Positions 1-11,165 of a DNA stretch of 64,000 nt are shown here, piece after piece. The translations under genes were made by a program, and so were the position numbers. The stretch comes from Hyaloperonospora brassicae (taxonomy: Eukaryota > Oomycota > Peronosporomycetes > Peronosporales > Peronosporaceae). Position 1 is the stretch's first letter. The number at the start of each line of letters is the position of its first letter. The notes under the pieces are model-generated. The model did no database searches. It had not been told where the DNA came from and worked only from the letters and a program-made list of their open reading frames with translations. The stretch covers positions 1 to 64,000 of the forward strand of contig CANTFL010001453.1 in assembly GCA_947650285.1 (NCBI GenBank), in the 5' to 3' direction.

Positions 1-707
1 TGCATGCGTACAGTAAGCTCAAGCGAGCGAACGACGTGCTAAAGAAGCAAGCCGTTGCGCTGACGCACCTCAGTGCGGTGCAAGCAGACCTGGTACGGGC
101 AGCAAAAAAAGATCGTGACGCAGCCATCGAGTCGCGGCTCAAGATGGAGATCGAAGTACTGGCGCTCCGACAGCGCGCCGAAATGGCCGAAGCCACAAGT
201 GCAAGACCGGATCAACAGCTTGAGGAGGCTGCTCAAGATCAGCTCAAGGTCCAGCTCGAGTCCGAGTTGCAGCTGGTGCTACAGGAGAAGGACTCTCAAG
301 ATAGCAGTGCGGAGGCGACGAACGAGAACAAGGCACGAATGCAGAAGCAGCGTGAGAAGACAGTCGCAGCGCCCTCCAAGACAAGCACGGCACCTCGCAA
401 GAAACCCACAACCGGCCAAGATGAACGCGCTCGTGTGCTTGCGAGTGTCAAGGACGTTGCTACCAGGATGGGCGCTAAACCTACTGCTGGTTCTCGCGCG
501 CGTGTTCGTCCAACGACTACTTCTCGAGCGCGTGTTGGTGCGACTGCGAGCACGGCGTCCACCCGCGCGCGTGTGGAAGCCACTGCTGCTTTCCGTGCGG
601 CTCTTGCTGCGACTGCCGGCCTTGGTGCTTCAAAGATGCTGTCAGCAAAAGAACTGGCGCGCGTGGAGATTGGAGGAAGTCGCGCCGCGCTGGGCAACGG
701 GTGTTAA
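1..707 (+). CDS. 3' part of a coiled-coil protein gene, entering from the left edge
   Basis: A frame open from base 3 to a TAA at 705-707 gives about 234 codons with no convincing initiator, so the 5' part lies outside the window. The first ~100 residues are rich in Ala, Leu, Glu, Gln, Lys and Arg with heptad-like Leu spacing, as in a coiled coil. The rest is Lys/Pro/Ala/Ser/Thr-rich, with four RARV motifs (one ERARV, two SRARV, one TRARV), and looks disordered and basic. GC is clearly higher than in the repeat DNA to the right, consistent with a genuine host gene. I do not recognise the family; a cytoskeletal or kinesin-tail-like protein is possible but not shown. Two other frames on the same bases are also open, but their composition (runs of Arg or Leu) is that of shadow frames. 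The end may be premature, see the next entry. Confidence 0.55.
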   Translation, partial: HAYSKLKRANDVLKKQAVALTHLSAVQADLVRAAKKDRDAAIESRLKMEIEVLALRQRAEMAEATSARPDQQLEEAAQDQLKVQLESELQLVLQEKDSQDSSAEATNENKARMQKQREKTVAAPSKTSTAPRKKPTTGQDERARVLASVKDVATRMGAKPTAGSRARVRPTTTSRARVGATASTASTRARVEATAAFRAALAATAGLGASKMLSAKELARVEIGGSRAALGNGC

Positions 708-961
708 ACCACACACGTTGCCAGGAGAGGGCAACAAGCTTCCGGGATTGGCGCTCCAGAGACCCATTGCTCTCTGTTGCGTCTACCGGAGCTCATCGCT
801 CACCGAAGGCTCCGGAACGTGGTGCGGTCAAGGCGTGGCAGCAGACTTTGTTCGAGAACGCGTTTGCGATCTGCAATTCTTCGGGGCTCATTGCCCCCGT
901 TGAAGATGCGGAACGTGGCGTGTTTTTGGACGAAGTTGAGCGTGGTGTGCATTCGCAGTGA
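701..961 (+). other. possible out-of-frame tail of the preceding gene
   Basis: Directly after the 707 stop a second frame is open for about 86 codons to a TGA at 959-961. Its composition is balanced and acidic toward the end (for example VEDAERGVFLDEVERG), more protein-like than the alternative frame here. It could be the true C-terminus of the coiled-coil gene, reached through a frameshift or an unrecognised intron. The only GT...AG pair spanning the break is about 24 bases, too short for a normal intron, so a frameshift fits better. Weak evidence. Confidence 0.25.
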
Positions 962-1686
962 CTGATGAAGACTCATCACTCTTCGTCGTCATTGCGATCG
1001 CTTCCTGCGCGTGCTGTTGATGCGCTTGGCGCCTACGTTCTAGAGCGTATAGGTGTCGATAGTCCCATGAAAGACAAGCGAAAACGTAGTTCTTATTGAA
1101 GTGAGTAACAAAACAAGTGTATGATTACGATTGCGATTGGCTTGTTAACGTTCGTCTAATCTTGAGCAAACGTAGCTCCTTCCGTGCTCGTCGATTGCCG
1201 TACAGTGTAGTAGCCCATGCTCGAACAAACAAGCAAGCAAAAAACAAATGAGCGCTGTGCTGCGGTATTCGTACTGCTTGCAAGACGTCATAGCAAGGCA
1301 CGTGCTAGAAGATATGCTTTCTGACAGGTCATCGAAGTTCCAGTGTTCAACTGCAAGACCTGTTACAGGTACGTCGCGATCTCACCTGATTGGCTAATAA
1401 GCTGACAGGTAGGACAAAGGTGTGACCTGTTAACATGTGGTAGGAGAAAAGGGGGTCGTCATGTCGGACTATCAGGAGGAGATGATGAGTGGGACAGCGA
1501 TATCCGGACGACATTGTTTAAGACCAGCAGCACATGGTGATGGGTATGCAAAACGTGTACCAGGTGTAACTTTACTTGATCAAGTGCAAAAGGTATGGTT
1601 AACAACCGACTGTAATTTACTGTCCGTATATATTACTTTCACTTCCTACATCCTCAGTACAAGTGCGGACCACAACACGTAACGGT
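962..1686. other. no gene seen
   Basis: Intergenic stretch after the coiled-coil gene. No frame with protein-like composition and no convincing RNA gene was found. Confidence 0.4.
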
Positions 1687-2827
1687 TCACTGCACGTCCG
1701 TCCGACCAAAGACGGGCGAGCAGAGGTGGCCAACGTCGCGTATGCTCCAGTACACATACCATTTGACGCCATTACCACGCGCGGACAAGACACAAGTGCA
1801 CGAGAGGATGGACAGCAGTGCCCACATCGCAAGGATCGACAACTCGGCATTGACGGCAAACAGTAATGACACCTCAAGTACTAAAGGCAAAGCGTCGACG
1901 ACAGCGCGCACTTGCGAGCGCGTCTCCGGCTCACCAGAAACCACACCACCGCTTCTCGTCACCTGCACTCGGCATGCATCGCATCCTATGTCTCCTTCTG
2001 CTCCTTGTCGGCCAAACACCATCCGCGTCTTCGCGACACAATCCTGTGCGTCCGGTTGTCGCCGCCGCCGCCGGGTCATTCGTGCCCCATACGATGCCCT
2101 GGGCCACCTGGCGATTGCTCGCGTAGTCGACTTGCCATAGCTGCACGAAGACCACACTGTCAACCACGAGCAAAAGAGCCAAACGCGTTCGCCGTAAGGT
2201 GGCAGCAGTATGGTCCCAGCCGCTGTACTCGGGAATACTCATCTTGACCATGAGGTACAACTGGCGCATGACGAAAAAGCCAAACAATATGGCAGACACG
2301 TAATTCCACAAATTCGTCGCGTTCTCGTGCTCTAGACACGAACGAGTGCCACGAGCTGACTGACCAGCAGCGTGAAGAAGAAAAGCACGTTCGCGTTTTC
2401 GTCCACGACGTCTTCTGACCTGCACCCGTATTTGCCCATGACTTGTGCTTCCCCGTCACGCGCGCCTGAATGGCCTCAAAACTGCCATCATCGGGATGAA
2501 CGACAACGAAGACCATGCCGGCCTGCGCACGCTTCTTGTAGTTGTTGTCGACTGCGCGGTTGGCCAGCAGAGTCAGCACCCAACGGCAGAACGCCACGAG
2601 CTAGACATACACGGCAGGTTAAACACTCAACGGCAGAACGGCACGGGCAAGAAAGAGTACAGGATATTCGTTCCAAGAGCGTAGATCGGCCCGTCTCCCA
2701 TGCACAAGTAGTAGACGGCGTTCGTTACGTAGAATATGGCAGGAACCGAACACTTCCGCCACAGCACTGGGTCCTGGATGCATCTTGCGCGGTCATGTAT
2801 AAGACACATACGGGTCAGGAAAGGTAG
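1687..2827 (-). pseudogene. decayed multi-pass membrane protein gene
   Basis: Read on the minus strand, three frames carry successive protein-like pieces that join only across frame changes. The first piece (about 2,810-2,627) has a hydrophobic stretch around VPAIFYVTNAVYYLCMG. The next (about 2,597-2,420) is soluble and contains VDNNYKKRAQAGMVFVVVHP. A third (about 2,440-2,170) has two hydrophobic spans, one around NVLFFFTLLVSQLVALV and one around NYVSAILFGFFVMRQLYLM, followed by LALLLVVDSVVFVQLW. The last piece, toward 1,687, has another hydrophobic segment (LSILAMWALLSILSCTCVL). The pattern is that of a polytopic membrane protein broken by at least three frameshifts and one or more stops. 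Introns could explain part of it, but no clean splice sites were identified. The family is not recognised. No intact copy is present in the window. Confidence 0.45.
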
Positions 2828-5800
2828 GCGAATGCCAGTTCGGGTTGACTGCGCGCTGATTTTTAATCAGTTACATATCTAAATCATTCTTTGTCTAACG
2901 CTCCTTCCAGTCCATAGTAGGTGCCGTTGATCCAGGAACAGAATCTTCGTACACCAATATACGGTTTAGGGCATCGCCCTCAAAATCCTTGCTGTTGTAC
3001 ACCGAGTCACAATTAGAAGTGGGAACGCGTTACCCGAAAACGCTCTATCAGCTTGAGTAACGTAAGCAATGATACAACGAATCGAGTCCAAAACCGTGCG
3101 ACGGATTACTACATAAAAAGCTGCAGAATCTGCCGAGCCGAAGCCATCACGGCCATGTTTCATACAGCGTCTAAGAGAATTTTATTCCTGTCTAGGCCTA
3201 TGAATTGAGGTGAAGCGCTTGAGGAATGCATGTGAGGTAAAAAGGATCGCACACAGGGAGCATGTATAAGAAAGTAGAAAGGTGTTATATGTCGTGAGAA
3301 TGGCGGTCAAAGATTTGCAGACCTGATCGCGCGGAAAAGTCAGAAGATATCTTGATACCCGGTGATCAAGATCGGTGGATCTTACATCGCAGGCGATCGG
3401 GGCCCCGAATGACCTGATTGTAGATGGAAAGCAAAAGAAAATATGTCTAAATGTAACACGTGAAAAATAGAACAAAAACGGGAAATTGTTATTCAACGAA
3501 TAAAATGGCAACTCTGGGACGATCATAAAGAAATTAATTTGGAGAAGATACGGGTTAGTCAAAGATGAAGTTCGGAATATTGGTGATTTCGCACCTTTAT
3601 CTAGGGTACTCACAACCGTTATTTGGACTAAGCCGAAAAATGCAAAGTGAAGGAGTACTACATTCAATGTATGTCGCAATTTACGTCGATCTTGTCATGA
3701 ATCATATAGCGGAGGGCTTTCTTTCATCGCGTCCCATATCGTGACCAGCTTGGCCGACGCGATTGGTAAAATGGGCTAAGCTTCGGATACGCTTGGTGGC
3801 GCCGATTAATATTTAAAAAATGGGTCGATTCTTACGACGCCTGTCGATGACGATTCTCAAATGCGCGATATACGCTTACTAAAGCCTTTGACCACCCAAT
3901 AGCTCCGAATGAGACATCTTCGATCTGTCAAGCGATACTTTTTCAGGATGTTGGCTGTATAGTGAAGTAATTTGCGCCGAAGAAACCAATTTGAGACCCC
4001 TGCAATCGGTCACGAGTAAGGACGACCGCGGACCTCGTATGATGGAAACGGAAAGGACTTCGGACTGGGGAAGTGCTTTAACGGATATTCGCTTTCAGAT
4101 CAGCGACGATGGTATAGCTGACTCGAGGCGCTGACCAGGGTTCTACTTGAAAAGACGATCGGGGAACGCTAGAGCTATAAGCAGGAATCCACAGATCGCT
4201 AGGTACACTATTGTCTGGCAACGCGGCATATTGACCGGGAGCCAACAAGACGTTCACGTCCTCGCGATCATTATTACACACACTGATGCTGCTGGACGAG
4301 TCGCTCGACGGGTCTACAAGTAGTTCGACCTTGGAATTCTTAGATGACGTCTTGATATATGTCAGAGGAGTCGAAGAAAACGCTCGTGAGTTGGAGATGA
4401 AATCGTCAATGACGGTCGTGGGAATGAGTGGATCGTGTCTAGCTGGCGTCGTAGTGGACGAAGCGCGATGACGGGAGGCAGATCGTGATCCCGAAAGCTC
4501 TGCGCGAGTATCAATATTAAAAAACTGGATGAATCATTATTGTAGAGGACGAAGAGGACCAATTCACCAGATTCGACTTTTTATCTAAAGATCCTAGTTA
4601 TGTCTTCAAGTAGAAATCTGGGATATAATGAACATAACGGTGATTAAAAGAACCTATTACACCAACCCCAGATGAACGCCTGGAGGGGATCGACCAAGAT
4701 GGTTCGGATGAACGTCATTATTTATCCGGACGCTCGGACGTAGCTGATCATACTTGCTCAGCTGATCGCACCGGCGATGACGATCGTACTGGTGTTGCCG
4801 TCGGTGCGAATATAGCTGGTCGGGAACGCTCAGCGATTTGCATTATCCCGGCTATACGTGTATGTTCTTCCATTGATGTCAACTTAGCCGATCGAGTGTG
4901 CGGAGATGATCGTATGAGCAGAGTGGACTTCGTCACTATCTACTCGACGGTAGCTTGTTCGATTGCGAGATCTCGACATGTGGCTTTGTTCATTTGTACG
5001 CGTCAATTATGGTCATTGCGCGATCGAGACTAATCGCGTAGTATTGTAAGACGGCTTTGAATCGTCAGGGCGCAAACTGCTTTTTGACGGGGTCATTAAA
5101 GAACCTAATCAATGGTGAAGGGATTTTCGAGTTACGATAAATCTTGCGTAAAAGACTAGGATTACTGTCCTTCCGGGGCCTTTTGCTGGCCAAAGACACT
5201 GGAAGTATACCTATATAAAACAGAACGTTGGAAGCTAGCTTGGCTATATTGGCTCAAAGCTTATCGCGCGATCGTTGATCACGAGGTCGCGATCAACGAT
5301 GGTGAGACCGAAATCGATTTTCCAGCATTAAATCACCTGTCGAAGACGCGCTTAGTTTTAGTGGTGAATCGTGATCATTATTCGCAACCAATCTAGATCG
5401 CGGTCCAGTCCGATCAAGTCCGTGCGTTGTTCATCGTAAAACGCAGGGACAGAGGCGGTCCGTTTCTCGATTTCGTCAATATTCCGCTGATGGCCAACAT
5501 AGTCAGCCTGTTACACCTTGGCGTCGGCGTCCAATGGACCCTGGATTGACTCCGTCATCTATACCGGACCGGTAAACTTTTGACAAAGAGGGGCAATGTC
5601 TTGCCAATATTAAATCTCCAGAGAAGCGCAAAAAGTAGCAATGTCACGACGAATCTTATCCGGGTCAGCAGAGGTGGCTTCGTAAAAGAATATTTTTATG
5701 CGCTTAATATCATCGTTTAAGTTGTCTATTCTTGCCATCCGATCGTCCTGCTTATTCAGAACTACTTCGATATCGTCTCTGCGCAAACGGACATTCGGAA

Positions 5801-6311
5801 AGGCGGAAAACAAAGAATGAAAGCGCTACTTGAAGTACCTGCGCTTCAGGCTTTCGATGTAACGCAAGGTCTTTTTACCTGCTCCAGCCGACCACCGCGG
5901 TGCTTCTCTTTCATCAGTGTCTCTTCAAGGGATCCGTACCATCTCGCGACCTCCTCGCAGGTCTTAAAGCGATCGCAAAAAAAGCTCATCATGCCGGCCA
6001 TTGTCGGATCATCTATAAATGAATTAGTCGTTACTTATGTGCTGGGAAGAAGCGGGTACAATCCGAAGAGGGGGCTACTAATATCATTTACGGGAGGCAA
6101 CTCTTCCTGATCAGGGAAAGGGAGGTGCCAGAAGGTTTTGGCGTAGACATGGCTAGGGTTCAAACGTGGAACTGCTTATGGGTAAGAACACGCGCGCAGT
6201 CAGATCGACATTATATGGCGAATATTAACGCAGAAGACGACTGTGATGTAGCGATCAGTCAAATACGCTTTACGAGTACTAATCGTACTTCTTCATGTCC
6301 AAATCGTTCTA
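2828..6311. other. eroded non-coding DNA
   Basis: About 3.5 kb without a credible gene. A minus-strand frame at 3,182-3,679 is open for 165 codons but is Phe/Leu/Ser-rich, as expected from the complement of a purine-rich strand, and has no recognisable domain. A 67-codon minus-strand frame at 5,610-5,813 has a more normal charged composition and may be a remnant of an old element. CGATCG-type palindromes are scattered through the stretch. Probably decayed transposon sequence. Confidence 0.35.
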
Positions 6312-7440
6312 CTATTGGCAGTGCAGGTCCCACAACCGCTCGAATAACGTTCACCTAAACTATTATACAGGACCGGATATCAGATCAGACAGGATGGGAC
6401 CTGCAATATCAGATAAGATTATGACGGGCGAAGGGTGCGAATCATTGAAATGAGTAGCTGTCAAAGGGACGATTACGTTCGCGATCAAGTACGAAATTAC
6501 GATCGAGAAGGCAATGGAGATCATAATCGGCAATCAGGAAAATGGCCACAAACAGGTCGGTGTGGACCACAACAAGCGATCGCGATCAGAGGAGTGTATG
6601 TCACAACATGTGGCCCGCGATCAGCAAGTCGATCGCGGTCAAGGAAGCGATCGAGAGCTTGATCGAGGATCAGGTGCGTGATCGCGATCAAGCTAGTGTG
6701 GATTACACCTCACGATCGACGAACATAATGGCGCCTGCGATCGGACAAGTATATTGTGTGTGTGCCACGAAAGTACAAGGGTGCGGCCTTCTATAAAGAG
6801 GAGCACGTGGCATGCGGCTTATATTAAAAGCGACACGTCGCATGCGAGTTTTATGATACGGGATGGGGATAGGATTGTTGAGCTCGATTGGTTGTCATTA
6901 AACAGATTACAATTTGCTTCTAATGACGCACGTCGTTCCTTTCGAACTGAAGTGTTTGTCCACTAGACTTCACAAACTACGCTACATCTGCACAAGTGTA
7001 GCGCCTTAATTGTTTTAGCCAGGTAAATTAGATACTTGTACCCCCACCACTGCGATCGAAGGATGGGAAATCTACCCTTAAAGACCTAAGACCAAGGAAC
7101 GGCTCAAGTGGTCATGGGTGTAACGAATCATCGGTCTATATTTTGCATAAGGCGGTCTGTTACAGATCAGGGTAACTCATCTCGAGCACTCTACAAAAAT
7201 ACAAGTGATCGTGTGGCAAATTCCACGAGAATGCGCCAACCTAAGATCGCGGTGTGGTCTTTTCCACACCGATATCGAACCTCGACCCTATCGCAAGCAC
7301 GGTCAAGAATTTCCGTCGACACGAGTCCACCTGGAAGGGTGCAACCCGCCACGACGTCGGGTGAATATAGTAAGTAAAGTTTTAAGCACGAAACTAAAAA
7401 AGCCCGTCCGTTAGTTGGTCATTCGGGCGACTGTAAAATA
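6312..7440 (+). repeat. GATC-dense 1.1-kb repeat, copy a
   Basis: Direct repeat of 26,588-27,775, alignable over nearly its full length with scattered substitutions and small indels. The 5' third (about 6,470-6,760) holds about 14 GATC sites in 290 bp, many inside CGATCG or GATCGCGATC. A short tandem unit with GCATGC follows at 6,802. The 3' half contains the blocks shared by all copies, such as TCGAGCAC and GGGTGCAACCCGCC. No protein is encoded. It could be a solo LTR or a non-autonomous element; TG...CA ends and a target duplication were not located with certainty. Confidence 0.7.
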
Positions 7441-10400
7441 TTAGAAAATTACTTTATAACAAAAGCATTCACCAATCCGCCTCACCTCTATGGGCACAGT
7501 AATATACATGGAATTAACCCGCCCGAAAACGACCTGTATTTGCGCTTGTGCCGTCTTCTTGCCACGCAGTTTCTGGACGTTATTTTTTCGGCAATCATTC
7601 GAGTTCCAAAACACAGCTCACGTTTCGAGTCTACCGCGTCTTAGTCTCGACATATTATGTCTGCATCAATCGCGCTGAGATGTTATTATCACTCTGTCCA
7701 GTCGCTTTATTGACACCATCCACTAAATGTGTTTTCGTTGGTAAACCTGTTACCTTTGTCGGCTTTATTTGGCTTTATATTCGGCAGGTTTGCTTCTGAG
7801 GCTTCAACTTCAGCCTCATCTGCCCAAAACATTCAACGGCGACCATGCTCTTGAGACCGTCAGCCGTCACTGCGGTCGGCTACCCAGTATCCTCACTCTG
7901 GACATCTTCGAACACTTTGACAACGGGTAATTGATTGATTTGCGTGGATTATACGAAATATAAAGCACGTCCAGCTCGGTCGTTAGTTACCTGCCACTGG
8001 TTTCTCGAGTGTCCGTTGCTTTCTCGAAGAAGGTTACCATCTCTGCTGTGTAACCTGTTCGTGACTTCAACCGTATCTACGAATTCACTTCCCTCGTTGT
8101 CATCATCAATAACCTTGTCGCTAACTACTCTCGTGGCGTCATCTGCGATGCCTGCAGCAGATACCGGACGCCATCTTCGACACCTTCGCCTTATCATTAT
8201 AGTTTCGTCTCGGCGAGCTCAAATACAATGCAGCTTCCATTTACATTCGCGTAGAATATATATGCTACATTCGCATTTGATTTGCCACATTAATCACGTC
8301 GCGAGTCGCCCGTCGCACTTTACTAACACTGTGTCTGCCGCACTAAGGCCAAATATTAATTAACTTTTTTGAGAGACGTCGTACAAAAAAGTATTCAGAC
8401 TCGGCTAGATCTTCTTCAGTTAACACGGGTGATTACTCATCAATCTTCACGCTCCGCGCCTACATAGACGTCCACGGCAACTATAACCTTGTCAAGATCA
8501 ATTTAGTCGTCGATAATAGCTCCTGCCTAGTCGCGACATGTAGCTGCCATCGAGAAGACAACCGATGCTGAGGCATACTCGTATAAGCCGCCGGTCGTCG
8601 CTATTGTTTCGATCATTGTTTTTTAAGTGCGGTTCGATTGATAGATTTATCACGTTCCGTCGATAACGGAAAGTAGAACTACGACTCTACAACGACAAAT
8701 TTACAACTTTATTATATCGAAAGCCGAAATTGGCCATGTCTACTCCTCATAATATACAGTTTTGTGGTGAGTACGTCGAACTCGCCGAATTTCGTACACC
8801 TCGCGCCCTTTATTGCTATGCCAGCGCAATCCTCTAGAGCTCATACACCAAATACGTCTTGTTTCATAAGGAATTTATTGGGCTCTGAAAATACAATCGT
8901 AATAAGTCAATTTCCATGTCTTCTGTACCCGCGTCGGCTCTCTCTTCTCATTTGCCGACACCAAATAATTTACCAGTTGTTGCCTAAGCCTTCTTCATGA
9001 CGATAGCAGCTGCATTACTGGAGCCTACGGCGTTACCACATTCCTGCTTCGATCTCGTGTGAATCAGGTAATCTTCGTAAATATCGTTTTGCTCCCACCA
9101 CGCGTGCAAGTTGATACGTCAAGTTCTACCACTTCAGTTTCTCCCACTATTGGTAGCGTTTTTTGCTAGCTAAATGTCTTATCCAGCAAAAAACAAATGG
9201 TCTATATATCTACGCTTTCACTCCGGGATCTCTCGCTAATTTTTAAGAGTTTACATACGCATTCAGCTCATCGCCGCCTTGGTTATGCACGCTTGCCTTG
9301 AATCATCTGACTTACGTAATAATGCTTGAAGACAAGCTTGATGACGCACGTAATTAATTGCAAACGTAGGAGCTCTTGTCTCACCCAAATTTGCTGACAT
9401 ATGAGGTGGATGATGCTTAGGTCAAGATAAGAGACCTTAGAGAATGAGACAGTCGGTAAATTTAGCACTCGTTTGCGTTTCTTCCTTCATTATTAGAAGT
9501 GCACTCACTAGCTTCTGGACTTATATGTTCTGATGAGCATGCATCCCGATCAAAAATTTTCTAGTTTGGCGACGAAATTATTTGCATTCACGCTGCGTGA
9601 TTTGAGTGCAACAGTGCTCGCGAAAGCCGCAGAGGCCTCCTGCGAGATATCGCAAAGGCGCTACAATGTGTCCCCCACGACGCTTCTTCTGTAGGAACTC
9701 TGATTGGTCCATCTCCTCGACTCGAGTCGAATCTATTTTTTGAGCTCTTAAGTCCCGTGTTCTTTATCATGAGTCGTGTCTTTGTACTTGATAGCACATA
9801 CTAAAAAACCTGATTTTTAAATAATGACAAAGATATACCTTGGCACGCCTGGTGGTTGACATGACCGTGTAAACCTGTATAAAACCTATTATTGTCGACG
9901 TAGCTAGAGGTTTTTGGTCTTTGTGACTGTAGGCGCATCAAAAGAGAGGTGGAGGCTTAAGTCGTTAAGGAAATTGACCTGGTAGAGGTATGCTTTTAGC
10001 TATCAATGCATCCCCCAGAACCGATAATAATCATGGTATGTAGATTTTGTGGTGATAAACCTCGTCGTGGCTCTATGCCGTCATCCTGTGTCTCCATTAC
10101 TTCCGTCGCCATTAAAATTTGGCGGGTCGCTAGCACACAGTGTGGTAACTAGTCAAATCGATTTTATCTTTATTGTATCCATTTTATCGGACAGTGCAGT
10201 ATCATCAAATCCTATTCCACTAGTAGCTTTATCTTAAGAGAGTGTACGTGGTGTCGCTTACCTACCGCTCGTCGGCGAATACAACTCCTGATCAGCTGTC
10301 TGCCTTGCTTTATTCTCCTATATTAGTTAAAGAGCAATATTTTCTTGTTTGAGAAGAAATCAGTAGGCTGATGAAAAAATATACTTTTTGTAAAAAGTAT

Positions 10401-10936
10401 GCTCTATGACAACTAGTAAATTATTAAATTAGTCGAAAGAGTGTTTATCACCAATCTTTGAACTTTGTCCACTTGAAATAATATTATCGACAAACGATTG
10501 ACGGTTGATCACTCATGGAAGTGTCGATTCGTCGGGTTTACCTGTACAGAACATTTGGCCCTCACTACGGTCTTGGACCATTCGTTGTGCTAAATTAGGG
10601 TTCATGTTGATGCAACAATCCGGTTTAAACCTATTATTGCTGTGTGTGAGTTGGAAGAACGGTGGTGATCCTCATCACATTATTGATTGTTTGCTCTCTG
10701 ATTCCTTCTTTTCATCTTAAACCTTCTCCTAAACTTAGACTATCCTCATTGAGGTGGAATATAACCCACAGGGCATTGTAAATTATTTGCTTATAGCTCA
10801 TCGCAGCTTTTTTATAACCCAGATAGCATCCGTAAAAATGTAAGATGCCTTAAAGAGCACACGATAGCCGAAATGTATCTAGCTCTTTCTGTCATCATTA
10901 TTGTACAAAACCCGCTAGCAGCGTCAAGAAAGCAAA
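7441..10936. other. eroded DNA, T/C-rich on the plus strand
   Basis: No gene recognised. The plus strand is pyrimidine-rich, as expected for the complement of retroelement coding sequence. Together with the minus-strand RT scrap at 11 kb this suggests a decayed minus-strand retroelement. The longest frame (7,935-8,363 plus, 142 codons) is Ser/Leu/His-rich and looks like antisense noise. Confidence 0.3.
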
Positions 10937-11165
10937 TTATTGATAGCCTTCATTATCCAAAAGCAGATCGTCTACTGAAGACATTCCAAACCTAATGCCT
11001 ACCGTCTCATCATTTTCCCTCTTGTAGTCAGTACACAAACGTATGTTCACGCCAGTTTTCTTAGTAACAACTACGATCGGTGAAGCCCACGTACTTTGTG
11101 GGAACGAAGTGAACCCTGCCGTCATCAAACCATTCTGTTATTCGTACAGCTTAAGCTAGGTTTTG
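10937..11165 (-). pseudogene. Ty3/gypsy reverse transcriptase fragment
   Basis: The minus-strand frame contains STWASPIVVVTKKTGVNIRL followed by CTDYKREND. This is the finger motif of gypsy reverse transcriptases (ASPIV.V.KK.G..R.C.DYR..N). It continues to an SSVDDLLLDNEG stretch and then loses similarity; a stop codon interrupts it just upstream. The sequence differs from the RT of elements A and B, so it represents a third, older gypsy lineage. Two minus-strand frames at 11,293-11,505 and 11,515-11,700 may be further pieces of the same element but show no diagnostic motif. Confidence 0.7.

Noticed and set aside
73..903. 276-codon plus-strand frame over the first gene
   Set aside because: Arg- and Leu-run composition of a shadow frame; the other frame is coiled-coil-like and preferred.
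3182..3679. 165-codon minus-strand hydrophobic frame
   Set aside because: Composition follows from the complement of purine-rich DNA; no motif and no conserved context.
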